Of a stretch of DNA of 43,101 nt, positions 27,018 to 36,060 are shown piece after piece. The stretch's first letter is position 1. The number at the start of each line of letters is the position of its first letter. The stretch comes from Altererythrobacter sp. Its GTDB lineage: Bacteria; Pseudomonadota; Alphaproteobacteria; Sphingomonadales; Sphingomonadaceae. Both the position numbers and the translations under genes were made by a program. The notes below the pieces were generated by a model, which searched no databases, was not told the DNA's origin, and saw only the letters and a program-made list of their open reading frames with translations. The stretch spans positions 1-43,101 of the forward strand of contig JAPSJS010000027.1 of assembly GCA_031178065.1 (NCBI GenBank). The letters are read 5' to 3'.

Positions 27018-28265
27018 CTAGAGGTCCGATAATCCGAGTGTTTCAAGAAGGGACGCGCGCGCCGAACGTACGTCGCGGGCCAGCGCGACGTTGCCGAGGT
27101 CGACGGGGTCGATCTGCTCGGGCCAGGTGGCTGCGATCACATCCTCTATCCGCTCCGCGGTGGCCTCGTCGAGGAGGAAGCGGGGGTCGACCGTCGCCGG
27201 GTCGGCGACCACCCGCAGGCGCAGACAGGCGGGGCCGCCTCCGTTGGCCATGGACTGACCCACGTCCACCGGAATGACCTGCCGAATCGGCCCGTTGCTC
27301 GCCAGCATCGCCTCGCACCAGCTCCAAACGACCCCGCTTTCGCGGCACTCCTCCGGCACCAACAGCGCCATCTCGCCGGAAGGAAGCGTGAGAAGCTGCG
27401 CGTTGAACAGGTAGGTGCGGATGGCTTCCTCGAGGCTGACCGCGTTTGCCGGGACTTCGACCACTTCGAGCGCGGGGAACTTCGCCCGCATCGCCTCGCA
27501 GGCGCCGGGCTGGTCGGCGAACGCCTGTTCATGGGTGAACAGCACCCGCTCGTTCGCGACCGCGACCACGTCGTTGTGAAACGCGCCCGCCTCGATCGCC
27601 GCAGGGTTTTGCTCGATGAACACGGTTCGTTCGGGGTCGAGCCCGTGGAGGCGCGCCACGGCACGGCTCGCCTGTTCATGTTGGCGCGCAGGGAATTTTC
27701 CACCCGGACGTCCGTAGACGAACACTTCCACGCCCGGCGCATCGTGCCCTTCACAGAGCCGCATATGATTGGCCGCACCCTCGTCGCCGAGGCTCGGCGG
27801 GAGGGCGTCGTGAACCGCGAAGTGCGCCGTATCGGCAAAGGCGAGGTCGAGCTGACGCTTCGTGTCGCGCCACTCCTGCCCGCGGTGCAGCATGGTCGAG
27901 AGGTTGGCCGGCGTCAGATGGCATCGTCCGTCCGCCGTGTCGGGCGCGGGGCTGACGCTGGCCGCATTGGCGGTCCACATCGAGCTTGCCGACCACGCGG
28001 CGGCGAGCAGCGCGCGGTCCGCCGTCTCGTCCACCGCGAGACGCGCCAGCAGGCCGGCGTTCGGGCGGGGCAGGGGGAGGAGGAAGCCTTGCGCGAGCCC
28101 GCGCGCCATGTTGCCGCGCATCTTCGCCAGCCCCTGCAGCGCCGCGGCGCGCGGGTACGAGGGGCTACCTCTGTGACTTGCGCTGGCGATATTACCGAGG
28201 CTGAGGCCCGCGTAGTTGTGGCTTGGGCCGACGATACCGTCGAAGTTGATCTCGACGAGGGTCAT
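27018..28265 (-). CDS. astB: N-succinylarginine dihydrolase
   Basis: A 415-residue pentein-fold enzyme of the arginine succinyltransferase (AST) pathway; it converts N2-succinylarginine to succinylornithine, ammonia and CO2. The N terminus VEINFDGIVGPSHNYAGLSLG is typical. The catalytic set is visible: Glu162 in GDEGAANH, His230 in AFHNDVVAV and Cys347 in GGGPACLRLRV, matching E174/H248/C365 of E. coli AstB as I recall them. It is about 30 residues shorter than E. coli AstB (447). The ATG at 28265 is preferred over one 21 bp upstream because the family motif begins there. It is third in the M20-astA-astB unit, 49 bp after astA. astC, astD and astE are not in the window. Confidence 0.95.
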   Translation of the reverse strand: MTLVEINFDGIVGPSHNYAGLSLGNIASASHRGSPSYPRAAALQGLAKMRGNMARGLAQGFLLPLPRPNAGLLARLAVDETADRALLAAAWSASSMWTANAASVSPAPDTADGRCHLTPANLSTMLHRGQEWRDTKRQLDLAFADTAHFAVHDALPPSLGDEGAANHMRLCEGHDAPGVEVFVYGRPGGKFPARQHEQASRAVARLHGLDPERTVFIEQNPAAIEAGAFHNDVVAVANERVLFTHEQAFADQPGACEAMRAKFPALEVVEVPANAVSLEEAIRTYLFNAQLLTLPSGEMALLVPEECRESGVVWSWCEAMLASNGPIRQVIPVDVGQSMANGGGPACLRLRVVADPATVDPRFLLDEATAERIEDVIAATWPEQIDPVDLGNVALARDVRSARASLLETLGLSDL

Positions 28266-28314
28266 GAAATGAATCCCATCACGCAATCACATAGAGGGGT
28301 AGGGCGCGCCTGTA

Positions 28315-29331
28315 TCACCGCGCCACGCTCCACACCTCGTCGCCCGGGCCGACGCACAGCGCCTTGGCGGCTGTCTCGTCGATCGCCAGCGTCCCCTCGG
28401 GCGTGACTTCCCGCATGCCATAGGCGGAGCGGAAGCCGTCCAGCGCACCGGAGGCGATGATCGCGCGCTCGCCGTACTCGAGATCGCACCGCTCCACCCG
28501 GTGCCGCCGCGCCTCGGCGACGCTCTTCACCTGATCGGTGCGCGCGGTCATGGTTGGGCCGCCATCGAAGATGTCGACATAGCCTTCGCAAGCGAAGCCT
28601 TCGTTCTCCAGCATCTTCATCGCGGCCCGGCCGGAGGGATGCGGGAGTCCGATCACGCTGCGCGCGTCGTCGTCGAGCATCGCGACATAGACCGGGTGCT
28701 TGGGCATCAGGTCGGCGATGAACTGGTTGCCGTTGATCGCGTTGAAGTAGTCGGCTTCCTGGAAGCTCATCCCGAAGAAGCGGCCCGCGACCCCGTCCCA
28801 GAATGGCGAGCCGCCGCGCTCGTCGATGATTCCGCGCAGTTCCGCGAGCACGCGATCGGCGAACCGCGCCCGATGCATCGCGATGAACAGATAGCGGCTG
28901 CGCGCAAGCAGCAAGCCGAGGCCGCCGGCGCGCTCGCCGGGGTGGAGGAACAGGCCGCCGACTTCGCTGCACCCCTCGAGGTCCGTCACGAGGCTGAGCA
29001 ACTCGGCGCGCACCGTGCGGTTCAGTTCCTGCGAGTGCTGCGTCAGGGTGGTTAGCCGGTAGGAGTAGAACGGCCACTGCTGGCCGACCCGGGTGAAGAG
29101 CTGGCAAGTGCCGCGCACGTCGCCGGTATTGGTGTTCTCCAGCACGAGCACGAACTGATCGTCGCCGAGCGCGTCGTCGGTGCGCGCGAACGCCTTCGCC
29201 GCGCGGTCCAGCTTGGCGGAGAGCGCGTCGCGATCCGGCGGCAGGTTGGTGAACCCGCCGCCTGTAAGCTTTGCCATTTCGTAGATCGGCTCGAGGTCGT
29301 CGGTGCGCGCGGCGCGCAGGGCGAAGGTCAA
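28315..29331 (-). CDS. astA: arginine N-succinyltransferase
   Basis: A 338-residue GNAT-related enzyme that transfers succinyl from succinyl-CoA to the alpha-amino group of arginine, the first AST step. It begins LTFALRAARTDDLEPIYEMAKLTGGGFTNLP and contains LHPGERAGGLGLLLARSRYLF near residue 125 (acetyl-CoA-type binding) and SPFWDGVAGRFFGMSFQEADY near residue 178, both AstA hallmarks. Length is close to the usual 340-345. The start is a TTG at 29331 overlapping the M20 hydrolase stop as TTGA; the frame is open further upstream, but those residues belong to the overlapping gene's region and are not family-like. Usual AstA exists as alpha and beta paralogues in some species; only one copy is seen here. 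Confidence 0.95.
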   Translation of the reverse strand: MTFALRAARTDDLEPIYEMAKLTGGGFTNLPPDRDALSAKLDRAAKAFARTDDALGDDQFVLVLENTNTGDVRGTCQLFTRVGQQWPFYSYRLTTLTQHSQELNRTVRAELLSLVTDLEGCSEVGGLFLHPGERAGGLGLLLARSRYLFIAMHRARFADRVLAELRGIIDERGGSPFWDGVAGRFFGMSFQEADYFNAINGNQFIADLMPKHPVYVAMLDDDARSVIGLPHPSGRAAMKMLENEGFACEGYVDIFDGGPTMTARTDQVKSVAEARRHRVERCDLEYGERAIIASGALDGFRSAYGMREVTPEGTLAIDETAAKALCVGPGDEVWSVAR

Positions 29332-30536
29332 ATGGCGTCTCCGTAGGCGAGGTGGCGCAGCACGAGCGCGCTGAGCGCGGCGCGCTCGGCAAGCGACGCC
29401 ACGATCATGAATTCGTCCGGCGAGTGGATCGCACCGCCGCGCACGCCCATGGTGTCGACCACGGGCACACCGGTGGCGGCGATATTGTTGCCGTCGCACA
29501 CGCCGCCGGTCGATTTCCAGCCGATCTCCTGCCCGAGCGCGGCGCCGCAGTCGCGCACGAGGTCGAACAGCTTCTGCGCGCGGCGATCGACGGGCTTGGG
29601 CGGGCGCGTGATGCCGCCGTGGCGGTGGATCGCGACTTCGTGCGCCTGTTGCACCTCGCCGATCAACGCGGCGAGGCCGGCTTCGAAGCGTTGCGCGGCA
29701 TCGGGGCTCTTGGGCCGGATATTGAACCGCAGCACGGCGTGATCTGGCACGACATTGTTGGCCGATCCGCCCTCGATCTTCGCCGGATTGATCGGGCATT
29801 CGGCCGTCTGGAGCCGCTTGAGGCCCAGCACCAGCGCCGCCGCGGCCACGACCGCGTTGCGCCCGTCCTCGGGATTGCGTCCGGCATGGGCCGAACGGCC
29901 GGTGACGGTGAGCGAATAATTGCCGCTGCCGCCCCGTGCGTGCGCCAGCGTGCCGTCGGGCAGGGCGGAGGGCTCGTAGGTCAGTGCCGCGTACTTGCCG
30001 CGCGCCAGTTCCTCGATCAGCGGCGCGGAGGCGAGGGAGCCGGTCTCCTCGTCGGAATTGATCATCACGTCATAGCCGAGCTTCGCCGCATCGCCGCTCG
30101 CCTCGAACGCCTCGAGCGCGTGGAGGATCACCGCGATCCCGCCCTTCATGTCGGCGAGGCCGGGGCCGTTGAGAGTCTCGTCGTCGATCCAGCGCTGTTC
30201 CTGGAACGGGTGATCGGCGGGGAACACGGTATCCATGTGCCCGGTCAGCAGCAGCCGCCGCTCGGCCTCGGGCCGGACGCGGAGCATGAGGTGTTGCCCG
30301 AACCGCCGCTCGACCTCACGCCCGTCGGCAGCGATCGCGGTAACGGGGGCGGGATCAACCAGCGCGATCTCGCCCGGCAGCGCGGAGAACGCCTCTGCCA
30401 GCGCATCGGCCTGCCGTGCCAGCCCATCGAGATTGTCGGTGCCGGTGTTGATCGCGCTCCAGGCCTGCACCTGTTCCAGCATCGCCTGCTGGTCGATCGC
30501 CTCGAGAATGGCTGCGCTGTCGATTTCCGGTTTCAT
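29328..30536 (-). CDS. M20-family metallohydrolase in the ast operon
   Basis: A 402-residue M20 (ArgE/DapE/CPG2-like) zinc hydrolase. The metal ligands are visible: His in LLTGHMDTVFP near residue 96, Asp in GPGLADMKGG near residue 128, Glu-Glu in NSDEETGS near residue 163, and the late His in GGAIHSPDEF. The dimerisation domain (TGRSAHAGRNPEDGRNAV) lies between. This family removes acyl or glutamyl groups from amino acids. It is first in a unit with astA and astB, with which it overlaps by four bases. In classic AST operons the last step is done by AstE (an M14-type succinylglutamate desuccinylase); this enzyme may fill that role, which is my inference. ATG 30536 is preferred over a TTG two codons upstream. 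Confidence 0.9.
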   Translation of the reverse strand: MKPEIDSAAILEAIDQQAMLEQVQAWSAINTGTDNLDGLARQADALAEAFSALPGEIALVDPAPVTAIAADGREVERRFGQHLMLRVRPEAERRLLLTGHMDTVFPADHPFQEQRWIDDETLNGPGLADMKGGIAVILHALEAFEASGDAAKLGYDVMINSDEETGSLASAPLIEELARGKYAALTYEPSALPDGTLAHARGGSGNYSLTVTGRSAHAGRNPEDGRNAVVAAAALVLGLKRLQTAECPINPAKIEGGSANNVVPDHAVLRFNIRPKSPDAAQRFEAGLAALIGEVQQAHEVAIHRHGGITRPPKPVDRRAQKLFDLVRDCGAALGQEIGWKSTGGVCDGNNIAATGVPVVDTMGVRGGAIHSPDEFMIVASLAERAALSALVLRHLAYGDAI

Positions 30537-30670
30537 CCGCAACCGGCTCTAGCGGGGCTTTTGACGCGGCGAAACCCTCCCCTCCTCCTCAGAGGAAGGG
30601 AACCCGGCTTGCAATCGGACAGGTGCTTGGCCATAGCGCCTTTCGTCCTCCCCGGGATGCTGTCAGGAAT

Positions 30671-30688
30671 GCGCGGAATCTTCCGCGC
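30671..30688. promoter_or_regulatory. 18-bp palindrome upstream of malate synthase G
   Basis: GCGCGGAA-TC-TTCCGCGC is a perfect 8-bp dyad with a 2-bp centre, 20 bp before the glcB ATG and inside the 172-bp divergent gap with the ast operon. It is a plausible operator for a dimeric regulator or a 5' leader hairpin. No regulator gene is adjacent. Confidence 0.5.
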
Positions 30689-30708
30689 CCCAAGCATTGT
30701 GAGGACGA

Positions 30709-32808
30709 ATGACCGAAATGATCGAACGGGCGGGATTGAAGGTCCACGCTGCCTTGGCGGACCTGCTGGAGCGCGAGGTTCTGCCCGTGCTCGGGCGCGA
30801 TGTGGACGCGTTCTGGCGCGGATTCGCCGCGCTGCTGGCGGACCTTGCCCCGCGCAACCGGGCGTTGCTGGCGAAGCGCGAGGACCTGCAGGCAAAGATC
30901 GACGCCTGGCACCGGGAGCGGCGAGAGCAGCCGCACGACGCGGCGGCCTATCGCAAATTCCTGGAGGAAATCGGCTATCTCGTCCCGGAGCCGAAACCGT
31001 TCACGATCGGGACCGCGAACGTCGACCCGGAGATAGCGACCATGGCCGGACCGCAGCTCGTCGTGCCGGTGCTCAACGCGCGCTTCCTGCTCAACGCGGC
31101 GAATGCGCGCTGGGGGAGCCTCTACGATGCCTTCTACGGCACCGATGTGCTCGATGCGCCGCCGGCGAAGCCGGGCGGTTACGATCCCGCGCGCGGTGCG
31201 GCGGTGGTGGCGCGGGTCCGTGCCTTTCTCGACGAGGCGGTGCCGCTTGCCCGAGGCAGTTGGGCCGATGTGACCAACCTCTCGGGCGACATCCCGCTCG
31301 CCGATCCCGCGCAGTTCGCGGGCCGGACGGAGCGCGGGCCGCTGCTGGTCGACAACGGGCTGCATATCGAGATCGTGGTCGATCGCGAGCATCCGGTGGG
31401 CAAGGACGATCCGGCGGGGATCGCCGACGTCGTGCTCGAATCCGCTCTGACGACGATCTGCGACTGCGAGGATTCGGTCGCGGCGGTCGATGGTGAGGAC
31501 AAGGCCCTCGCCTATCGCAACTGGCTCGGCGTGATCCGGGGCGATTTGGAGGAAAGCTTCGAGAAAGGCAGGCGGCAACGGACCCGCAGGCTGGCGCCCG
31601 ACAAGCGCTACACCGCGCCCGACGGCAGCGAGCGGAGCCTGCCGGGCCGAAGCTTGCTGTTCGTGCGCAACGTCGGTCACCTGATGACCACTCCGGCCGT
31701 CCGCCTGGCGAGCAGCGCCGAGGCGCCCGAAGGCGTGATCGATGCGGTGTTCACCTCGGCGATCGGTGCGCTCGACGTCGAAGGCCATGCGACTTGCCGC
31801 AACAGCGCCGCCGGCAGCATCTACATCGTCAAGCCGAAGATGCATGGGCCGGAAGAATGCGCCTTCACCGACAACCTGTTCGACCGCGTGGAGGACCTGC
31901 TCGGCCTGCCGCGCCACACCATCAAGGTCGGTGTGATGGACGAGGAGCGGCGCACCAGCGCCAATCTCGCCGCCTGCATCCACGCGGTTCAGGACCGGAT
32001 CGTGTTCATCAACACCGGCTTCCTCGATCGCACGGGGGATGAGATCCACACCTCGATGCAGGTCGGGCCCATGATCCGCAAGGGCGCGATGAAGTCGAGC
32101 GCCTGGCTCGACGCCTACGAGAAGCGCAATGTCGCGATAGGGCTCGCCTGCGGACTCTCGGGCAAGGCGCAGATCGGCAAGGGCATGTGGGCAGCGCCCG
32201 ACATGATGCGCGATATGCTGGAGCAGAAGATCGGTCACCTGAAGGCCGGCGCGAACACTGCCTGGGTGCCGAGCCCGACCGCCGCGACGCTCCACGCGCT
32301 GCACTATCACCAGTTCGACGTGTTCGCGGCGCAGCGGGGGCTGGGCGAGGCGCCGGGGCTGGATGCCTTGCTGACGATTCCGCAGGCGGACGGCACCAAC
32401 TGGTCCAACGACGAAGTGCGCGAGGAACTCGACAATAACGCGCAGGGCCTGCTCGGCTACGTTGTGCGCTGGATCGACCAGGGCGTCGGCTGCTCCAAGG
32501 TGCCCGACATCCACGACGTCGGCCTGATGGAAGACCGCGCGACCTTGCGCATCTCCAGCCAGCACATGGCCAACTGGCTGCTCCACGGCGTCTGCACGCG
32601 GGAACAGGTCATGGACAGTCTGCGCCGCATGGCCACCAAGGTGGACGAACAGAACGCAGGCGACCCGGCTTACACGCCGCTCGCCGGCAACGAGGACGGT
32701 CCGGCCTTCCGCGCCGCCTGCGACCTCGTGTTCAAGGGCGCCGAGCAGCCGAGCGGTTACACCGAGCCACTCCTCCACGAATGGCGCGCGACGGCAAAGC
32801 GGGGGTAG
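30709..32808 (+). CDS. glcB: malate synthase G
   Basis: A 699-residue monomeric malate synthase that condenses glyoxylate with acetyl-CoA to malate, part of the glyoxylate bypass and glycolate use. Length (E. coli GlcB 723) and the N-terminal helical clasp fit isoform G, not the shorter isoform A. Diagnostic segments: [16 protein letters not shown] near residue 250 with its acidic metal ligands, GPEECAF near residue 380, [14 protein letters not shown] near residue 403, and [21 protein letters not shown] near residue 607, whose Asp acts as catalytic base. GAGGA lies 6 bp upstream of the ATG. No isocitrate lyase gene is in the window. It is divergent from the ast operon with a palindrome between. 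Confidence 0.96.
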   Translation: MTEMIERAGLKVHAALADLLEREVLPVLGRDVDAFWRGFAALLADLAPRNRALLAKREDLQAKIDAWHRERREQPHDAAAYRKFLEEIGYLVPEPKPFTIGTANVDPEIATMAGPQLVVPVLNARFLLNAANARWGSLYDAFYGTDVLDAPPAKPGGYDPARGAAVVARVRAFLDEAVPLARGSWADVTNLSGDIPLADPAQFAGRTERGPLLVDNGLHIEIVVDREHPVGKDDPAGIADVVLESALTTICDCEDSVAAVDGEDKALAYRNWLGVIRGDLEESFEKGRRQRTRRLAPDKRYTAPDGSERSLPGRSLLFVRNVGHLMTTPAVRLASSAEAPEGVIDAVFTSAIGALDVEGHATCRNSAAGSIYIVKPKMHGPEECAFTDNLFDRVEDLLGLPRHTIKVGVMDEERRTSANLAACIHAVQDRIVFINTGFLDRTGDEIHTSMQVGPMIRKGAMKSSAWLDAYEKRNVAIGLACGLSGKAQIGKGMWAAPDMMRDMLEQKIGHLKAGANTAWVPSPTAATLHALHYHQFDVFAAQRGLGEAPGLDALLTIPQADGTNWSNDEVREELDNNAQGLLGYVVRWIDQGVGCSKVPDIHDVGLMEDRATLRISSQHMANWLLHGVCTREQVMDSLRRMATKVDEQNAGDPAYTPLAGNEDGPAFRAACDLVFKGAEQPSGYTEPLLHEWRATAKRG

Positions 32809-33132
32809 CTTTGATCGCATGTATTTGTCCCACGCCTCTTCCGGATGCGTGAACGACAACGACGTGCGGCCCAATTTACCTATGTTTAAGGCTCGCGGCG
32901 CGCGGCCCTGCACGGGCTGTCGCATCGGTTCATCGTAAGATGCGCCCGGATTAACCGCGCCATACCCAAGGTCGCCTGCAGCGTTCATCCGCCCGAAAGG
33001 ATAACCCGAACAGCCGGGGCATCCGCGGTGTCGAACCCGGCGTGCATGCGCCGCGTGACATGCTGCGAGAAGAGGGGGGTCTCGACAGCCGGACACGCAG
33101 GGGCCGGCTGATGTAGATCAAGGAGTAACGTA
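32809..33132. other. intergenic region glcB / OmpA-family gene
   Basis: 324 bp without a supported gene. It holds the ribosome site AAGGAG (33119-33124) before the OmpA start and presumably its promoter and a long leader. I see no T-run terminator, clear promoter or conserved RNA fold. Confidence 0.5.
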
Positions 33133-34014
33133 ATGAGTTTCAGTTCCAAAAGGCCGAAGGGCCTCTTCCTGCTAGCGATGCTTTCAGTGTCGGCTTCGGG
33201 CAGCGTTTATGCGCAGCAGCAGGAGGCGCCGGAGGGTGAGTACGTAACCACCGTCTACGGTTCGCTTCCGGCCGATCTGACCGGACTGCCCGAAGGGCCC
33301 GAGATCGAAGGCATCATCTCCGCCCGCGAGGGTGACAAGGTACAGGTCACCGGCGCCGACGGCACTGCCACGGTTATCGCGGTGGGCCAGGCAACCGAGA
33401 TCAAGTCCACCGGTGGCTTCCTGGGCCTTGACCGCGACAAGCTCGCCGCCGACGCGCTGCTCAACGGTCTGCCGGTTTCGGTCGAAACCGTGGAATGGGG
33501 CGGGGGTCTGATTGCGAGCAAGATCGACCTCAAGAACAAGGATCTCCGCACCGCGTCGATGATCCGCAATGGCACCGCCCAGGGCTTTGCCGAACAGACC
33601 GCGGCGACCGAAGCGCTGCGCGGCCGCATGGGTGACATCGACAAGTACAACCTCAAGGGCACGACGAACGTGCACTTCGACGTCGGCAAGGCCGTGCTGT
33701 CCGAACAGGCGAAGGCCGATCTCTGCGCTACCGCGGCCCAGGCCGACGCGACTGAGAACGCCCTGATGCTCGTCGTCGGCTACACCGATTCGACCGGTAG
33801 CCAGGAGTTCAACCAGGAGCTCAGCGAGAAGCGGGCCAGCCGCGTCGTCAACTACCTGCAGCAGGCCTGCGGCTGGGCGCCGTATCGCATGCTGACCCCC
33901 ACCGGGATGGCGGAGGCCGACCCGCTGGCGGACAACACGACGCCCGATGGCAAGGCGCAGAACCGCCGCGTCGCGGTGAACATCCTCGTCAGCAAGAGCG
34001 TGGAGGGCCTGTGA
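33133..34014 (+). CDS. OmpA-family outer-membrane/peptidoglycan-binding protein
   Basis: A 293-residue secreted protein with a signal peptide (about residues 1-27, ending SVYA before QQQ). The N-terminal part (residues about 36-165) is not a beta-barrel; it reads as small beta-rich modules (IEGIISAREGDKVQVTGADGTATVIAVG) like OB-type or DUF5666-like folds. The C-terminal OmpA domain begins near residue 176 (TNVHFDVGKAVLSEQAK) and keeps the peptidoglycan-binding Asp in GYTDSTGSQEFN and Arg in SEKRASRVVNYL. Two cysteines (DLCATAA and QQACGWAP) may form a disulfide. It should anchor the envelope to the cell wall. It has a strong RBS and is followed by hairpins before the convergent rsmA. Confidence 0.92.
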   Translation: MSFSSKRPKGLFLLAMLSVSASGSVYAQQQEAPEGEYVTTVYGSLPADLTGLPEGPEIEGIISAREGDKVQVTGADGTATVIAVGQATEIKSTGGFLGLDRDKLAADALLNGLPVSVETVEWGGGLIASKIDLKNKDLRTASMIRNGTAQGFAEQTAATEALRGRMGDIDKYNLKGTTNVHFDVGKAVLSEQAKADLCATAAQADATENALMLVVGYTDSTGSQEFNQELSEKRASRVVNYLQQACGWAPYRMLTPTGMAEADPLADNTTPDGKAQNRRVAVNILVSKSVEGL

Positions 34015-34022
34015 GCTGCACC

Positions 34023-34043
34023 GGGGCGGGCTCGGCCCGCCCC
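34023..34043 (+). terminator. GC-rich hairpin downstream of OmpA-family gene
   Basis: GGGGCGGG (34023-34030), a CTCGG loop and CCCGCCCC (34036-34043) form a perfect 8-bp stem 8 bp after the stop. No T-run follows, so termination may need help or be shared with the next hairpin. Confidence 0.5.
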
Positions 34044-34066
34044 GCGATGATCGGCATACATTGAAG

Positions 34067-34108
34067 CGCCCCGCCGGCGGACATGCAGAAATGTCCACAG
34101 GCGGGGCG
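34067..34108. terminator. two-tier hairpin between convergent OmpA and rsmA genes
   Basis: CGCCCCGC (34067-34074) pairs with GCGGGGCG (34101-34108), enclosing an inner GGACAT-GCAGAA-ATGTCC hairpin (34079-34096). It lies 6 bp from the rsmA stop and probably acts on both strands as a terminator or 3'-end stabiliser. Confidence 0.5.
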
Positions 34109-34114
34109 TAGCCG

Positions 34115-34948
34115 TCACGACAGTTCCCGCGCCACTGCCACGAATTCCTCCACACTCAGCGTCTCCGCCCGCCGCTGCGGGTCGATACCGAGCCCGTCCA
34201 GTGCCTCCAGCGCGCCGGGCACGCCCTTGAGGCTCTGGCGGAGCATCTTTCTTCGCTGTCCGAATGCCGCCTCGGTGACGCGCTCGAGCACCCGCGCGGA
34301 GACCCCGCCAGGCATCGCAGCCGGCTCGAGATGGACGATCGCGCTCATTACCTTGGGCGGCGGGGTGAAGGCGCTGCGGTGGACTTTCATCGCAAGCCGC
34401 GCGGTCGAGCGCCACTGGGCGAGCACCGCCAGCCGGCCATAGGCGCCGGTGCCCGGCTGGGCGACGATTCGCTGGGCCACTTCCTGCTGAAACATCAGCG
34501 TGAGGCTGGTCCATTGCGGCGGCCACGTGTTCTCGTGTCCCCTCGGCCCGCCGAGCCAGCGCACGAACAGCGCAGTGCCGACGTTGTAGGGCAGATTGGC
34601 GGCGACGGCGTAAGGCTCCCCCATCGTCGCGTCGTGATCGAGCTTCATCGCGTCGCCTTCGATCACGCGCAGGCGGCCGGGGAAGGCGGCTTCGAGCTCG
34701 GCGAGGGCGGGGAGGCAGCGGCGATCCATCTCGATCGCGGTGACCCGCGCCCCGGCTTTGAGCAGCGCGCGCGTCAGACCGCCGGGGCCGGGGCCGATCT
34801 CGAGCACCGCCCGGTCGTGGAGGTCGGCGGGAACGGCGGCGATGCGGTCGAGCAGCTGGGCGTCGAACAGGAAGTTCTGCCCCAGTGCCTTGGATGCGCT
34901 GAGCCCGTGTTTCGCGATCACTTCACGTAGAGGTGGGAGGTCGGTCAT
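34115..34948 (-). CDS. rsmA: 16S rRNA (adenine1518-N6/adenine1519-N6)-dimethyltransferase
   Basis: A 277-residue KsgA/RsmA that dimethylates two adjacent adenines near the 3' end of 16S rRNA, a late ribosome-assembly checkpoint. The N terminus contains [11 protein letters not shown]; the SAM motif I is [15 protein letters not shown] near residue 49; the acidic loop follows ([10 protein letters not shown]); the catalytic N-L-P-Y-N-V lies near residue 118. The C-terminal helical domain has [14 protein letters not shown]. The gene is last in the lptD-surA-pdxA-rsmA block, the same order as in E. coli, 83 bp after pdxA. The ATG at 34948 begins the family-typical [16 protein letters not shown]. 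No anomaly. Confidence 0.97.
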   Translation of the reverse strand: MTDLPPLREVIAKHGLSASKALGQNFLFDAQLLDRIAAVPADLHDRAVLEIGPGPGGLTRALLKAGARVTAIEMDRRCLPALAELEAAFPGRLRVIEGDAMKLDHDATMGEPYAVAANLPYNVGTALFVRWLGGPRGHENTWPPQWTSLTLMFQQEVAQRIVAQPGTGAYGRLAVLAQWRSTARLAMKVHRSAFTPPPKVMSAIVHLEPAAMPGGVSARVLERVTEAAFGQRRKMLRQSLKGVPGALEALDGLGIDPQRRAETLSVEEFVAVARELS

Positions 34949-34966
34949 CTTCCGCGTCCCCTAGAC

Positions 34967-34990
34967 CGTTCGTCCGGAGCTTGTCGAAGG
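34967..34990. repeat. half-site of a common sphingomonad intergenic repeat
   Basis: CGTTCGTCCGGAGCTTGTCG and the next bases AAGG match, with small changes, the CGTTCGTGCTGAGCTTGTCG half-repeat I recall as common in sphingomonad genomes. Only one degenerate arm is present, between pdxA and rsmA. Confidence 0.4.
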
Positions 34991-35031
34991 GGATTCGATC
35001 TGACGAGGGCGTCAACAAGTGATCCCAGCGC

Positions 35032-36060
35032 TCACAGGTTCCGATCGGCCGCCCGCCGCGCCGCGCATTCGCCGGCCATGCGGATCGCGGCGATGGTGGC
35101 GCCGGGATCGGCGAGACCCTTGCCGGCGATGTCGAAGGCGGTGCCGTGGTCGGGGCTGGTGCGGACGATCGGCAGGCCGAGCGTGACGTTCACCCCATTG
35201 TCGAAGTCCAGCGCCTTCAAGGGGATCAGCGCCTGGTCGTGATACATCGCCAGTGCCACGTCGAAGCGGGCGCGGCCGCGCGGGGTGAACAGCGCGTCGG
35301 CCGGGTGCGGGCCGGTGGCGTCGATCCCTTCCTCGCGCAGCGCGGCGACCGCGGGAGCGATGATCCGCATCTCCTCGCCGCCAAACTTGCCGTCCTCGCC
35401 CGCATGGGGGTTGAGGCCGGCAATGGCCAACCGGGGGCGAACGAGGCCGAAATCGCGCTCGAGCGCGGCGGCGACCACGCGCGCGCGGCGGACGATGAGG
35501 TCGCGGGTGAGCAGGCCCGGCACCTCGGCCAACGCGACGTGGACGGTCAGCGGAACGGTGCGGAGCTGCGGCCCAACGAGCATCATCACGGCGTCCTGCG
35601 CCGCCACGCCGCAGGCGGCCGCAACATATTCGGTCTGCCCCGGATGCGCGAAGCCTACCTCGGCGAGCCGCGCTTTCGCGATCGGTCCGGTGACAACGGC
35701 AGCGGCGGAATGCGAGACGGCGAGCCGCGTGGCTGCGTCCAGCGAGGCGAGGGCGAGCCGTGCGCCGTCGCGGCTGGGCATTCCGGGTGCCCAGTCCCCG
35801 TCATCCTCGCCGAGAATCGGCAGCGCGCGGGGGAATACCGCCGCGGCCTCCTGCGGATCGGCGATGGTCTCTATCGGCAGATCGATCTCGCGCGAAGCGG
35901 CCGCTGCGCGCAGCAGGCTCGCGCCGCCGGCCACCAGGAATACCGGTAGCCGCTCCGCGTCGCGCCGCGCCCAGGCCTCGGCAATCAGCTCGGGCCCGAT
36001 ACCCGCCGGATCACCCAAGGAAGCGACCAAGGGCGAAAGCGCGAGCGGCGCGTGCGTCAA
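35032..36060 (-). CDS. pdxA: 4-hydroxythreonine-4-phosphate dehydrogenase
   Basis: A 342-residue NAD-dependent dehydrogenase of the DXP-dependent pyridoxal phosphate pathway. It oxidises 4-phosphohydroxy-L-threonine. Motifs: SLGDPAGIGPELI near residue 15, VTGPIAKARL near residue 123 with the Lys, GFAHPGQTEYVA near residue 138 with a metal-binding His, NPHAGEDGKFGGEE near residue 216 and AMYHDQALIPLKALDF near residue 270. The family needs three His for the metal, and all appear. The start is TTG at 36060, which overlaps the surA stop as TTGA; the frame is open further upstream inside surA but is not family-like. The surA-pdxA-rsmA order is conserved in Proteobacteria. Confidence 0.96.
   Translation of the reverse strand: MTHAPLALSPLVASLGDPAGIGPELIAEAWARRDAERLPVFLVAGGASLLRAAAASREIDLPIETIADPQEAAAVFPRALPILGEDDGDWAPGMPSRDGARLALASLDAATRLAVSHSAAAVVTGPIAKARLAEVGFAHPGQTEYVAAACGVAAQDAVMMLVGPQLRTVPLTVHVALAEVPGLLTRDLIVRRARVVAAALERDFGLVRPRLAIAGLNPHAGEDGKFGGEEMRIIAPAVAALREEGIDATGPHPADALFTPRGRARFDVALAMYHDQALIPLKALDFDNGVNVTLGLPIVRTSPDHGTAFDIAGKGLADPGATIAAIRMAGECAARRAADRNL

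Noticed and set aside
30589-33096. An 835-codon minus-strand open frame opposite malate synthase G
   Set aside because: GlcB motifs fix the plus strand. The minus frame has no domain and extends across intergenic DNA.
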